Assembly (NCBI GenBank): GCA_024639405.1 | Contig: JAHEIL010000020.1 | Location: 1 to 64,000 of the forward strand | From: Crocinitomicaceae bacterium | GTDB taxonomy: Bacteria; Bacteroidota; Bacteroidia; Flavobacteriales_D; Crocinitomicaceae | Direction: 5' to 3' | Length of the DNA: 64,000 bases | In this document: piece after piece, positions 35,849-45,255 of the stretch | Layout of the letters: each line of letters starts with the position of its first letter | Numbering within the stretch: position 1 is the first letter of the stretch | Program-made: the position numbers and the translations under genes | The notes under the pieces: generated by a model | Database searches by the model: none | What the model was told of the DNA's origin: nothing | The model's input: the letters and a program-made list of their open reading frames with translations, nothing else

Positions 35849-38800
35849 TTAATGACTGTTTTCGGATTCAGATCCTTCTTCTCCAAGTGTATCACAATGA
35901 AAATGTTTGCTTTTCTTTTTAACAAAAGGTTTTGCAGTTCCTGATTCTTTTTGTTCAGCTAACAATTTGTTTATAATTCGTGCGCGTTCTCGAGTGTTTC
36001 TTTCTCTTAACTCTTGATCACGTTTTGCATCAAAATAGATTATTCCATCAATGATTGTTGTTTGAACTTTCGCTTCGATACTTAAAGGATTCGCTGACCA
36101 AATTACAACATCTGCATCTTTGCCTACTTTTAAACTACCCATTCGATCGTCTAAGTGCAATAGCTTTGCTGGATTTAACGTCACCATTTTCCAAGCATCT
36201 TCTTCAGACATTCCACCATATTTAACCGATTTAGCTGCTTCTTGGTTTAATCTTCGACCCATCTCAGCGTCATCTGAATTAATCGCAACAGTTAATCCTT
36301 GTGCAGCCATCATTGCCGCATTATATGGGATCGCATCATTTACCTCAAATTTATAGGCCCACCAATCTGAAAAAGTAGAAGCCCCAACTCCATGTTTTAA
36401 TAATTTATCAGCCAGTTTATACCCTTCTAAAATGTGTGTAAATGTATTGATTTTGAAACCCATTGAATCTGCAACATGCATTAACATGTTGATTTCTGAC
36501 TGCACATATGAATGGCACGTTATATTGCGTTGCCCATTTAAAATTTCTACCAGTACATCTAATTCCAAATCTTTGCGTGGTTGTTCTCCGTTACTTTTTC
36601 CATTTTTGAATGCATTCCATTCATTTTGGTAGCTTTTGGCACGGTTAAAACCATCAATAAAAACTTGCTCCACTCCCATTCTTGTTTGTGGGAAACGATT
36701 CGAATTATAATCACCCCAATTGGATTGTTTCACATTTTCACCCAAGGCACATTTGATAAATTTTGGCGCATTTGGAATCAGCAATTCGTCTGGATGATTA
36801 ACTCCCCATTTTAATTTAATCAAAGCTGATTGTCCACCAATTGGGTTGGCTGAGCCATGCAATAATTGTGCAGCTGTAACTCCACCAGCTAACTGACGGT
36901 AAATATTGATATCATCCGATTGTAAAACTTCTCCGATATTCACTTCAGCGGTAATTGCTTGGCCTCCTTCATTCACTCCTTTATCAATTGCAATGTGTGA
37001 ATGTTCATCAATAATTCCTGAAGTTACATGCATTCCTTTGGCATTGATAACACGAGGATTTAGCGGGCGAGCATACGAACGAGCTGCTGATTGAGAACCT
37101 ACAAATTTTAGTTTACCATTTTCAATGACAAGGGTTGCATCTTTTAAAACACCTTCTTTTTCATTGGTCCAAACAGTAGCATTTTCGATAATTATTGTTT
37201 CTTTTTGTGGTGTTTTTTCAGCTCCATACGCTAAATTCGGAAACCAAATTGAGCCAATATCAAGTGAGTCTTCTGGTAATTTTTTGGGACTATCTTCTGG
37301 CAATTTTTGTTTTTCATTTCGAATAGCAGACCATTTAACCCACGTTCCATCCGCCAATGTTCCATCTCCTTCTAAAACACCTAATTTTTCATTTATTTTT
37401 CCATGGAGATTTAAACTTCCTTTAACTTTCAATGCTGAAGTATTGAATTGAAGCGTTAAATCCTTATCAACTACTTGGATGAAAATTGGTTTTGAAATAG
37501 AATCTGAGACCTTTATATTCGCCGTATATTTCCCTTCTTTTTCACTAATTTCGATTGGAAAAGAATGATCATCTATTAGTAAATTAAACTTCCCTCCTAT
37601 TTTAGCTGATTCTTGTCGATCCAATATTACTTGTTGACCCAAATCCCATTTTTCTAGTAAAACGGAAGTTTCAACAAATGGGTTTTTTGTATAGATTAAA
37701 AAACTTGCTTTTTTCCCATTTTCTAACGTTCCAATTTGTTGATCAATTTTCAACATTTTAGCTGGTTGAAGTGTCAAGGCACTCAATGCAGTTTCCAATG
37801 GCAACCCTCTTTTAATCGCCAATTGAATGTTTTTCCAAAATTGTTCGGGTGTTTTTATTCCAGCACTTGTAAAACAAATATCTAGACCATTTTGAGCCAA
37901 AATCGCAGGATTAGAAGGCGCCAATTCCCAATTTTTTAAATCACTTAATGGAATTTGACGTGCAACATACGGATCTTTTACATCATACTGTTCAGGAAAA
38001 TTGAGGGGTAGAACAATTGTAGATTTTAAGGATTTTAATTGAGTTCCAAGTTCATATTCATTTCCAGCTCCAATAAAATTAAAAGATAAATTAAATTCAT
38101 TGGCAATTTTAGTCGCTCGCAAAATTTCTAACTTATCGTTCGCTTGAAAAATAATTGGAAGGTCATTGAGTTGGTTGTAACGTTCTAAACTACTAGAATA
38201 TTCTTTCTCCTTCGCCGTTCTATACCAATTCGCATCCAAGAAAAACTGGCGCAACAATGCAATTGAACCCATTTGTGAAGAAGGGTAATTCACTTGAGAA
38301 GTTCCTTTATTAAATGAGAAAAATTGACCTACTGTTGGAAGTACAATAGGTGTTCGCTGCTTCGATGTGCTTGTAGAAACCAATAAACCTGTTCCTCTCA
38401 CAATACCATCATTTAGGTGTGAAACAGCAAATCCAAATCCCATTTTATGTAATTCTTGCAAGCCTTTTTCATCAATTGAATACTGATTAGAAGCTGAAAA
38501 TTCTGGGTGAATTGATGGATTCCAATAAGCACCTTTTTCAGGACTGTTATTTGTAGGTTTAGCAATACCGATAGAAGTATTTACTTCAATAAATGTAGGG
38601 AAAATAAACTTTCCTTCACAATTGATTTCGTAAGCTCCTTTCGGAATACTATTGTTCTTTTTTACAGCAAAGATTTGTTCGTCTTTTAAAATAATGCATG
38701 CATCCTTTAAAACTTCTGTTGGAGAAACGAAAATTGTTGCATGCGTCAAAGCGATGAAGTTCGGCTTTGAATTTTGAACACCATTCATTGGTTTTATCTG

Positions 38801-38851
38801 AGCGAAAAAAGAAAATGGCAATACAAAAAATAGAAATAGTATGTTTTTCAT
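35849..38851 (-). CDS. Exported tandem amidohydrolase (degenerate N-terminal plus apparently intact C-terminal domain)
   Basis: 1000 residues from the chosen start. The signal peptide is MKNILFLFFVLPFSFFAQ; the frame could extend ten residues upstream, but the ATG at 38851 begins the signal peptide properly. The N-terminal amidohydrolase half has CEGKFIFPTFIEVNTSIGIA where a metal-binding HxH is expected, so that site is lost. After a beta-rich linker, the C-terminal half has MHVTSGIIDEHSHIAIDKG with HxH intact, ITCHSYVQSEINML, INTFTHILEGYKLADKLLKHG and AINSDDAEMGRRLN with the catalytic Asp. It ends GKDADVVIWSANPLSIEAK. Substrate unknown; related proteins are called imidazolonepropionase-like hydrolases or prolidases. 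First gene of a two-gene operon with the 429-residue homologue. Confidence 0.88.
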   Translation of the reverse strand: MKNILFLFFVLPFSFFAQIKPMNGVQNSKPNFIALTHATIFVSPTEVLKDACIILKDEQIFAVKKNNSIPKGAYEINCEGKFIFPTFIEVNTSIGIAKPTNNSPEKGAYWNPSIHPEFSASNQYSIDEKGLQELHKMGFGFAVSHLNDGIVRGTGLLVSTSTSKQRTPIVLPTVGQFFSFNKGTSQVNYPSSQMGSIALLRQFFLDANWYRTAKEKEYSSSLERYNQLNDLPIIFQANDKLEILRATKIANEFNLSFNFIGAGNEYELGTQLKSLKSTIVLPLNFPEQYDVKDPYVARQIPLSDLKNWELAPSNPAILAQNGLDICFTSAGIKTPEQFWKNIQLAIKRGLPLETALSALTLQPAKMLKIDQQIGTLENGKKASFLIYTKNPFVETSVLLEKWDLGQQVILDRQESAKIGGKFNLLIDDHSFPIEISEKEGKYTANIKVSDSISKPIFIQVVDKDLTLQFNTSALKVKGSLNLHGKINEKLGVLEGDGTLADGTWVKWSAIRNEKQKLPEDSPKKLPEDSLDIGSIWFPNLAYGAEKTPQKETIIIENATVWTNEKEGVLKDATLVIENGKLKFVGSQSAARSYARPLNPRVINAKGMHVTSGIIDEHSHIAIDKGVNEGGQAITAEVNIGEVLQSDDINIYRQLAGGVTAAQLLHGSANPIGGQSALIKLKWGVNHPDELLIPNAPKFIKCALGENVKQSNWGDYNSNRFPQTRMGVEQVFIDGFNRAKSYQNEWNAFKNGKSNGEQPRKDLELDVLVEILNGQRNITCHSYVQSEINMLMHVADSMGFKINTFTHILEGYKLADKLLKHGVGASTFSDWWAYKFEVNDAIPYNAAMMAAQGLTVAINSDDAEMGRRLNQEAAKSVKYGGMSEEDAWKMVTLNPAKLLHLDDRMGSLKVGKDADVVIWSANPLSIEAKVQTTIIDGIIYFDAKRDQELRERNTRERARIINKLLAEQKESGTAKPFVKKKSKHFHCDTLGEEGSESENSH

Positions 38852-38958
38852 AGCAAAATAATTCAGCGTGAATTTAAGCAATTTTTTAAAGTCTTTATTA
38901 CACCTAATTATTTGTTTGTTATAAATCTAAATAAGTGTATTTTTGTAAAAAAAAGATT

Positions 38959-39387
38959 ATGTTACACGCACACTCAGGTTTAAGATGGTTAGCATTGGCA
39001 TTATTAGTTGTTGCTATCATCAATGCTTTAAGTAATAAAAGCAAAAATACATACCTAAAAAAGGACAAAATGATCAATTTGTTCGCGATGGTTACCTTAC
39101 ACATTCAAGTAACAATTGGAATTGTTGTTGCCTTTTTATCAGGGAAAATTAATTACAGCGCTGGATGGATGAAAAATCCACTTTACCGTTTCTTCGGAAT
39201 GGAGCATATTTTATTGATGGTTTGTGCTGCAGTAATAATTACTATAGGACGTAAAAAAGCAGAAAAAATAGAAAATTTAGCTCAACGTAATTCTAAAATT
39301 GCCGTTTGGTACACTATTGTGTTAATTTTAATATTAGCCGGAATTCCTTGGCCATTTAGAACTGCATTAGGAGGATCATGGTTCTAA
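38959..39387 (+). CDS. Four-helix membrane protein, possible b-type haem protein
   Basis: 142 residues with four hydrophobic helices. Histidines placed at helix ends or within helices (MLHAHSGLRWLALAL, MVTLHIQVTIGIV, FGMEHILLMV) suggest haem coordination, as in small Bacteroidota cytochrome-b-like proteins; this is inferred from pattern only. A GTG upstream (38935) extends the frame by eight residues of poor quality, so I start at the ATG. The gene overlaps the next one, a c-type cytochrome lipoprotein, by 10 bp, which supports an electron-transfer role for the pair. Confidence 0.75.
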   Translation: MLHAHSGLRWLALALLVVAIINALSNKSKNTYLKKDKMINLFAMVTLHIQVTIGIVVAFLSGKINYSAGWMKNPLYRFFGMEHILLMVCAAVIITIGRKKAEKIENLAQRNSKIAVWYTIVLILILAGIPWPFRTALGGSWF

Positions 39388-39704
39388 AAAAATCTGTTTT
39401 ATTTTTAGGTTTAGTCGCACAAGCTTGTAGTTCTTCACCTGAAATAAATAAGCAAGATTCAGTAGAGAACTCAGTTGCTACTGGCAAAAATCTTTATACA
39501 TTGAATTGCAGTTCATGTCATGGAGCAGATGGAAAATTAGGTTTGTCTGGCGCAAAAGATTTAACACAATCTGTGCTTTCTGATAAACAGCGACTTGATA
39601 TTATTACAAATGGTAAAAATGCAATGCCCTCTATGAAAGAAGCGTTGGGGTCAACACAAAACATACAATCCGTTGCAGACTACGTTAAAAGTTTGAAAAA
39701 ATAA
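39378..39704 (+). CDS. c-type cytochrome lipoprotein
   Basis: 108-residue monohaem cytochrome c. Hydrophobic N terminus with a lipobox-like VAQAC (Cys17) followed by SSSPE, so probably lipid-anchored in the envelope. Haem attachment motif CSSCHG; the likely axial Met lies in KNAMPSMKEALG. The C-terminal helix SVADYVKSL is typical of class I cytochromes. Overlaps the membrane protein gene by 10 bp and is followed 2 bp later by hflX. Electron donor and acceptor unknown. Confidence 0.87.
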   Translation: MVLKKSVLFLGLVAQACSSSPEINKQDSVENSVATGKNLYTLNCSSCHGADGKLGLSGAKDLTQSVLSDKQRLDIITNGKNAMPSMKEALGSTQNIQSVADYVKSLKK

Positions 39705-39706
39705 AC

Positions 39707-40906
39707 ATGCAAGAAGGACACGTTACCGTTGATGAAGTAGAAGAAATATGTGTCTTAGTCGGTGTGGTCACACCCGAAATAAAAGAAGATACAGCTCAAG
39801 AATATTTAGATGAATTAGAATTTTTAGCAGAAACTGCAGGTGCAATAACGCAAAAAAAGTTTTTGCAAAAGCTTCCGATGGCACATCCTAGAACTTATGT
39901 TGGTAAAGGAAAGATTCAAGAAATAAAAGATTATATTAAAGAAAACGGAATTGAATTAGTCATATTTGATGATGAACTTTCACCCTCTCAATTACGAAAT
40001 ATTGAACGTGAGTTAGAATGCAAAATTTTAGATCGCAACATTTTAATTTTAGATATTTTTGCAAGTAGAGCTAGAACATCACATGCGAAAACGCAAGTTG
40101 AATTAGCCCAATTACAATACATGTTGCCACGCTTAACAAGAATGTGGACACACCTTGAAAGACAAAAAGGGGGTATTGGGTTGAGAGGTCCAGGTGAATC
40201 TCAAATTGAATCCGATCGTCGCATCATTCAAATGCGTATTTCCTTGATGAAAGAAAAATTAAAGGAAATTGACAAACAAATGTCTGTTCAACGAGGAAAC
40301 CGTGGCCAATTGGTGCGCGTTGCACTTGTTGGGTACACGAATGTTGGAAAAAGTACATTGATGAATTTACTGTCAAAATCCGATGTTTTTGCTGAAAATA
40401 AATTATTTGCCACTTTAGATACCACAGTTCGCAAAGTAGTAATTGAAAATTTACCGTTTTTGTTAACTGATACAGTTGGATTCATTCGTAAATTACCTAA
40501 TCAATTAGTAGAGTCGTTTAAATCAACCTTAGATGAAGTTCGGGAAGCAGATTTATTAGTTCATGTTTTAGATATTTCACATGCTAACTTTGAAGATCAA
40601 TATGAAGTGGTAAATGAAACACTTAGTGAGCTTGATAAAACAGAGAAACCTGTAATTCTAGTATTTAATAAAATTGACGCTTATGTTCCAGTTGAACAAA
40701 TGGAAGATGATCCCAATCCAAAACAAGTTGAGCATTACTCCTTAGAAGAATTGAAAAAAACTTGGATGTCCAAATTAAATGGAACAACTTGTGTTTTTAT
40801 ATCTGCGCAAGACAAAGAAAACATTGAAGAATTAAAAGACGTTATTTACAAAGAAGTGCAGCGTATTTTTAAAATTCGATATCCGTACAATAACTTTTTA
40901 TATTAA
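39707..40906 (+). CDS. hflX: Ribosome-associated GTPase HflX
   Basis: 399-residue GTPase that splits or rescues stalled ribosomes, notably after heat shock. The HflX-specific N-terminal domain includes HPRTYVGKGKIQEIK and the glycine-rich loop GGIGLRGPGESQIESDRR (from residue 156). The G domain has G1 GYTNVGKS (209-216), G3 DTVGFIRKLP and G4 NKID. SAQDKENIEEL is the G5 region. Normal length. It shares an operon with the cytochrome pair and ends before a strong shared terminator. Confidence 0.95.
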   Translation: MQEGHVTVDEVEEICVLVGVVTPEIKEDTAQEYLDELEFLAETAGAITQKKFLQKLPMAHPRTYVGKGKIQEIKDYIKENGIELVIFDDELSPSQLRNIERELECKILDRNILILDIFASRARTSHAKTQVELAQLQYMLPRLTRMWTHLERQKGGIGLRGPGESQIESDRRIIQMRISLMKEKLKEIDKQMSVQRGNRGQLVRVALVGYTNVGKSTLMNLLSKSDVFAENKLFATLDTTVRKVVIENLPFLLTDTVGFIRKLPNQLVESFKSTLDEVREADLLVHVLDISHANFEDQYEVVNETLSELDKTEKPVILVFNKIDAYVPVEQMEDDPNPKQVEHYSLEELKKTWMSKLNGTTCVFISAQDKENIEELKDVIYKEVQRIFKIRYPYNNFLY

Positions 40907-40922
40907 AAACTATTTAATACAT

Positions 40923-40955
40923 AAAAAAAGGCGAACTCTAGTTCGCCTTTTTAAT
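40923..40955. terminator. Bidirectional terminator between hflX and the convergent secreted protein
   Basis: AAAAAGGCGAAC (40925-40936) pairs perfectly with GTTCGCCTTTTT (40941-40952) around TCTA. A runs on the left and T runs on the right make it usable from both strands. Confidence 0.9.
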
Positions 40956-40975
40956 TTTCTATTTTTCTATAATAA

Positions 40976-43234
40976 TCATCTCACTAATTGTAAGAATCCT
41001 TCACCTTCAACCTGTTGGTTATTAGGACCATAAACCGTGTATTTGTAAAAATATACTCCTTCTATGGCATCTGATCCATTTTGTGCTTTACCATTCCAAG
41101 CTGGGTTTAAACTTGAACCTTCAAACATTTTGTGGCCCCATCTATTCAAAATAGTTAATTCAATATTTGTTGCGTTTTTTGTTGATATAAAGAAAACATC
41201 ATTAGCTCCATCTCCATCTGGCGTAAACACGTTTGGTGCTTCTGCAGAAGGGAAAGGGTACGTACATGAGCCATCATCAACAGTTGCTGCTGAGTTATAA
41301 TTTGTAGCAGATGGATCAGTACAACCACAAATGTTAACTGTAATTGCAACCTCCATAGTATCAGAACATGTAGGACTTTGAGAAGCAATTAATTGAATTG
41401 TTCCAGAAGCATTAAATGTTTGATTAATTGGATCTAAATTAGTAACAGTTGTACTATTACCATTTCCAAAATTCCATGCATATGTAGTTGTATTTTGGCT
41501 TGAATTAGAAATCGTTACATTTAACGGAGAACATCCACTTGTTGTAGAAACAGTAAAGTTTGCTACTGGAGGATTCATGATGTCTACAAAAACACTATCT
41601 TCTACTGTACAAACAGCATCTTCAACATGAATATAGTACCACCCTGAAGGGATTTGATCCCAAACTGAAGCTGTTGGACCATTGTTTCCGGCTGCATTAG
41701 TCCATTGGTAATAAACGCCATGTTGCGGAGTTGTTGTTTGTCCTTGAATCATTGCAGAAACGTATCCTGTTGGGTCACATGTTGCAGGACCCATTAGTAT
41801 AGTATCTACAATTAAAGTTTGATTTAATGTTATTGTCACAGTATCAACAGCAGAATAACCACATGAATTTGTTGCTGTAACAATATAGTTTAATGTTCCT
41901 GTTAATGCATTTTGAACTGTTGGGAAATAAGCTGTTGTTCCTGTCTGTCCACCTTGCCAATTGTATGTAAATGGGGGGAATAATCCTGTTGCTGTTGCTG
42001 TTACTAAAACAGAATCATTAATACACTTAACTAACTTATCTGTTTCAACAATATTAATTGGAATAGTGTCTACAATGTAGAGAGTACCCTTTGATACGAT
42101 TGTATCACCACATTGTGAAATCGTAGTAACAGTAATTTCAACATATTCATTGTTGTCTGAAATGTTATCTTGTATCGGATTAATATTTAATGTAATGGTA
42201 TCTTCTCCGGGTAAAAAAGTCAATGGGTTTGGCAACGTATTATAATCAACACCTGCAATTGCTGTTCCTGCAATTGAATAATTAATTATTAACGTGTCAT
42301 TAATTTGAGCTTCAGGACGAATAAAAGAAATATTCGCTTGCGTACAACCTTCATAAACATTAGTGTCTCCAGCTACAGTTGGAGCAACATTCACTTGAAC
42401 AGCCTCCGAACTAAATGAATTAGCTTGTAAAAATACACCTGAATCAAACGCTTGATCACTTACATTACAAATAGCTAACTTAATGTGGTACGTTTGTCCA
42501 CATTGTACAGATGCATTTGCAGAAAGTAAAACCGTTGTTCCATCATATTGAATTGCAGAACCATAAGCTGCACCATTTAGGTTATTATTGTAGTAAGTTG
42601 GATTCTGCGTTGGATTAACCGTATTAATTGTTACGGGAATAGTTGTTCCTGGAATAACAGCTAAGGTTTGCCCCCCATTTGGATAACCAGCTAATACATA
42701 AGGGCCCGAAATTCCTGGCCCCCATAAAAAGAAACCGAATGCATCATTAAAACTTGAATTGGCATATTCTGGATATTCATCAGAACCAAACATGTATTTA
42801 AAAGAAATCGTATCACCAGCGGGTACAAAATCAAATTCTAACACAACACCATTTGTTGGAAGAGGTGTTGTTCCTGGAATAATTGCATTTAAATGAGGGT
42901 CAGTCGCTACACTTGGAGTAGCAGGAGAATTTGCTGTAAAACTACCACTAGAATTAGGGCCAACTGCACCAGATCCATTTCCAGTAGTCAATAAAACACC
43001 TGATTGAATTGGAAAAGAAGTTGTTCCTGCATTGAAGTATGTAATATTAGGGTAAACATTATTTGCACTAAATGGAACACCATTTACTGAAATATTTGAA
43101 GCTGTAACACCAAATCCCATTAATACATTTTGTACCAATTGCGTGGCTGTTTGGGTATTTGAAACTGTTATCTGTGCAAACAGATACATACTTGTAAATA
43201 ATGCTGAAATGGATAATAGTAATTTCTTTTTCAT
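40976..43234 (-). CDS. Secreted choice-of-anchor L / PKD protein with type IX (CHU_C) C-terminal domain
   Basis: 752 residues. Signal peptide MKKKLLLSISALFTSMYLFAQ. The choice-of-anchor L domain spans roughly 25-260 (NVLMGFGVTASNISVNG, GVLLTTGNGSGAVGPN, FDFVPAGDTISFKYMFGSDEYPEY, FGFFLWGPG). A Calx-beta-like stretch follows (AGVDYNTLPNPLTFLPGEDT). A PKD domain (TTYAWNFGNGNST) lies around 560-625. Next is a small cysteine-bounded motif starting GCTDPSATNYN and ending DDGSC, around 632-653. The CHU_C domain (APNVFTPDGDGANDVFF, LTILNRWGHKMFEG) occupies the last 90 residues. Probably exported through the type IX system and held on the surface; ligand unknown. Convergent with hflX and sharing its terminator. 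Confidence 0.93.
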   Translation of the reverse strand: MKKKLLLSISALFTSMYLFAQITVSNTQTATQLVQNVLMGFGVTASNISVNGVPFSANNVYPNITYFNAGTTSFPIQSGVLLTTGNGSGAVGPNSSGSFTANSPATPSVATDPHLNAIIPGTTPLPTNGVVLEFDFVPAGDTISFKYMFGSDEYPEYANSSFNDAFGFFLWGPGISGPYVLAGYPNGGQTLAVIPGTTIPVTINTVNPTQNPTYYNNNLNGAAYGSAIQYDGTTVLLSANASVQCGQTYHIKLAICNVSDQAFDSGVFLQANSFSSEAVQVNVAPTVAGDTNVYEGCTQANISFIRPEAQINDTLIINYSIAGTAIAGVDYNTLPNPLTFLPGEDTITLNINPIQDNISDNNEYVEITVTTISQCGDTIVSKGTLYIVDTIPINIVETDKLVKCINDSVLVTATATGLFPPFTYNWQGGQTGTTAYFPTVQNALTGTLNYIVTATNSCGYSAVDTVTITLNQTLIVDTILMGPATCDPTGYVSAMIQGQTTTPQHGVYYQWTNAAGNNGPTASVWDQIPSGWYYIHVEDAVCTVEDSVFVDIMNPPVANFTVSTTSGCSPLNVTISNSSQNTTTYAWNFGNGNSTTVTNLDPINQTFNASGTIQLIASQSPTCSDTMEVAITVNICGCTDPSATNYNSAATVDDGSCTYPFPSAEAPNVFTPDGDGANDVFFISTKNATNIELTILNRWGHKMFEGSSLNPAWNGKAQNGSDAIEGVYFYKYTVYGPNNQQVEGEGFLQLVR

Positions 43235-43366
43235 TTTCGTTTTATTTTGTAAACTAAAATTTAAGACTAAATATTCTTAAATTAAGTTGCACGAATTTGA
43301 CTATTTTTTTTGAATTAACCAACTTTAATTGCGAATTTTGACAAGAAATCTGTGAAAAATTACAAT

Positions 43367-44758
43367 ATGAAAAATAGTCAATTATACATTCAAACTAATA
43401 AAGAGAAATTTTTAAACGAATTAATCGATTTATTAAAAATACCTTCTGTTTCTGCTGATCCAACTTTTTCAACGGCTGTCAACCAAACAGCTGAATTAGT
43501 TGCAAATCATTTGAAAATACTAGGTGTTGATAAGGTGGAAGTATGTGAAACAGCTGGCTACCCAATTGTATATGGTGAAAAAATAATAGACAAAAATTTA
43601 CCAACAATCTTAGTTTATGGGCATTACGATGTTCAACCAGCAGACCCTATTGAATTATGGACCAACCCAGCATTCGAACCTGTAGTAAAAGCAACAGAAA
43701 TTCATCCTAATGGTGCAATCTTTGCACGTGGTGCGTGTGATGACAAAGGACAAATGTTCATGCATGTAAAAGCTGTTGAAGCGATGTTGGCAAGCAATGA
43801 ATTACCGTGTAACGTAAAATTCATGATTGAAGGTGAAGAAGAAGTTGGAAGTGAAAATCTTGGGATTTTTGTAAAAAACAACGTTGAAAAATTAAAAGCG
43901 GATGTCATCTTAGTTTCAGACACAGGAATGTTGGCAAACGATGTTCCATCAATTACAACAGGCTTAAGAGGTTTGAGTTATGTGGAAGTTGAAGTAACTG
44001 GACCTAACCGAGATTTGCATTCAGGATTATATGGAGGATGTGTGGCAAATCCAATCAATACATTGGCGAAAATGATTGCTTCGTTGCACGATGAAAACAA
44101 CAAAATCACCATCCCTGGCTTCTACGATAAAGTAGTAGATCTTTCTGACGAAGAGCGTACTGAAATGGCAAAAGCACCTTTTTCAAATGAAAAGTACTGC
44201 AAAGCTCTTGATATCAATGAAGTTATGGGTGAAAATGGCTATTCAACAATGGAACGTGGTTCAATTCGTCCAACCTTGGATGTCAACGGAATTTGGGGTG
44301 GATATACAGGTGAAGGCGCCAAAACTGTAATTGCTTCTAAAGCATTTGCGAAAATCTCTATGCGATTAGTACCTGACCAAGATCCTGTTGAGATTACTGA
44401 ATTGTTTAAAAATCATTTCGAGAAAATTGCACCAAATAGTGTTAAAGTAACTGTAAAACCTCATCATGGTGGAGAAGCAGCTGTTACTCCGATTGATTCA
44501 ATCGGTTACAAAGCTGCTGCCTTAGCTTATGAACAAACATTCGGGAAAAAACCGATACCTGTTAGAAGTGGTGGAAGTATTCCTATTGTTGCAATGTTTG
44601 AAAAAGTACTTGGTTTGAAAACAATATTAATGGGGTTTGGCTTGGATAGTGATGCTATTCATTCTCCTAATGAACATTTTGGCTTATTTAATTTCTACAA
44701 AGGAATTGAGACGATCCCTTATTTCTATCATCACTTTACTGAATTATCAAAAAAATGA
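43367..44758 (+). CDS. M20 family dipeptidase
   Basis: 463-residue zinc dipeptidase of the CNDP-like M20 group. Metal and catalytic motifs: VYGHYDVQPADP (His, Asp), FARGACDDKGQ (bridging Asp), EGEEEVGSENL (catalytic Glu plus Glu ligand), and the C-terminal DAIHSPNEHFGL (His). The lid domain includes GPNRDLHSGLYGG with the substrate-carboxylate His. No signal peptide, so cytoplasmic. A GTG five codons upstream (43352) is an alternative start; I prefer the ATG. Overlaps the LEA14-like gene by 4 bp. Confidence 0.93.
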   Translation: MKNSQLYIQTNKEKFLNELIDLLKIPSVSADPTFSTAVNQTAELVANHLKILGVDKVEVCETAGYPIVYGEKIIDKNLPTILVYGHYDVQPADPIELWTNPAFEPVVKATEIHPNGAIFARGACDDKGQMFMHVKAVEAMLASNELPCNVKFMIEGEEEVGSENLGIFVKNNVEKLKADVILVSDTGMLANDVPSITTGLRGLSYVEVEVTGPNRDLHSGLYGGCVANPINTLAKMIASLHDENNKITIPGFYDKVVDLSDEERTEMAKAPFSNEKYCKALDINEVMGENGYSTMERGSIRPTLDVNGIWGGYTGEGAKTVIASKAFAKISMRLVPDQDPVEITELFKNHFEKIAPNSVKVTVKPHHGGEAAVTPIDSIGYKAAALAYEQTFGKKPIPVRSGGSIPIVAMFEKVLGLKTILMGFGLDSDAIHSPNEHFGLFNFYKGIETIPYFYHHFTELSKK

Positions 44759-45255
44759 GGTTAAGTTTTATTAGTGTAATTGTTTCACTTCTTGTATTAA
44801 TTTCAAGTTGCAGTTCTTTCAAAGAACCAATCATAAAAGGAAGTGATGATTTTAAACTCACACAATTTGAAGGGAAAAAAATATCATTTTCTTTAGCCTT
44901 AGTGATTGAAAATAACAATTGGTATGCATTGAAAATAAAACCAAGTAACGTTGATCTTTACCTTGAAGACAAATTAATTGGTAAGCTGCATCTATTGGAA
45001 AAAGTATCAATTCCATCTAAGAAAACAAGTGAAGTAGTCGTTCCTGCTCAAATTGAATTAGCCGATGGCGCAATGATTTCATTGTTTAAAATCATAACTA
45101 AAGATGAAGTAGCATTACGTTTAAATGGAAAGGTTAAAGGAGGTGTTTTGTTCGTTTATAAAAATTTTCACGTCGATGAAAAATGGAATGTACCAACAAA
45201 TTTCTTAAAATTGGATAAATTAAAATTAGGTGGGATTTTTGGACTGGAAAAATAA
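44755..45255 (+). CDS. LEA14-like lipoprotein
   Basis: 166-residue exported lipoprotein. Signal peptide with lipobox LISSC (Cys19). The body alternates beta strands typical of the LEA type 2/WHy fold (FSLALVIENNNWYALKIKPS, VDLYLEDKLIGKLHL, VALRLNGKVKGGVLF). Proteins of this class bind or stabilise partners; no enzymatic residues are seen. It overlaps the dipeptidase stop (ATGA) and is itself overlapped by 26 bp by the following gene. Confidence 0.78.
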   Translation: MRLSFISVIVSLLVLISSCSSFKEPIIKGSDDFKLTQFEGKKISFSLALVIENNNWYALKIKPSNVDLYLEDKLIGKLHLLEKVSIPSKKTSEVVVPAQIELADGAMISLFKIITKDEVALRLNGKVKGGVLFVYKNFHVDEKWNVPTNFLKLDKLKLGGIFGLEK

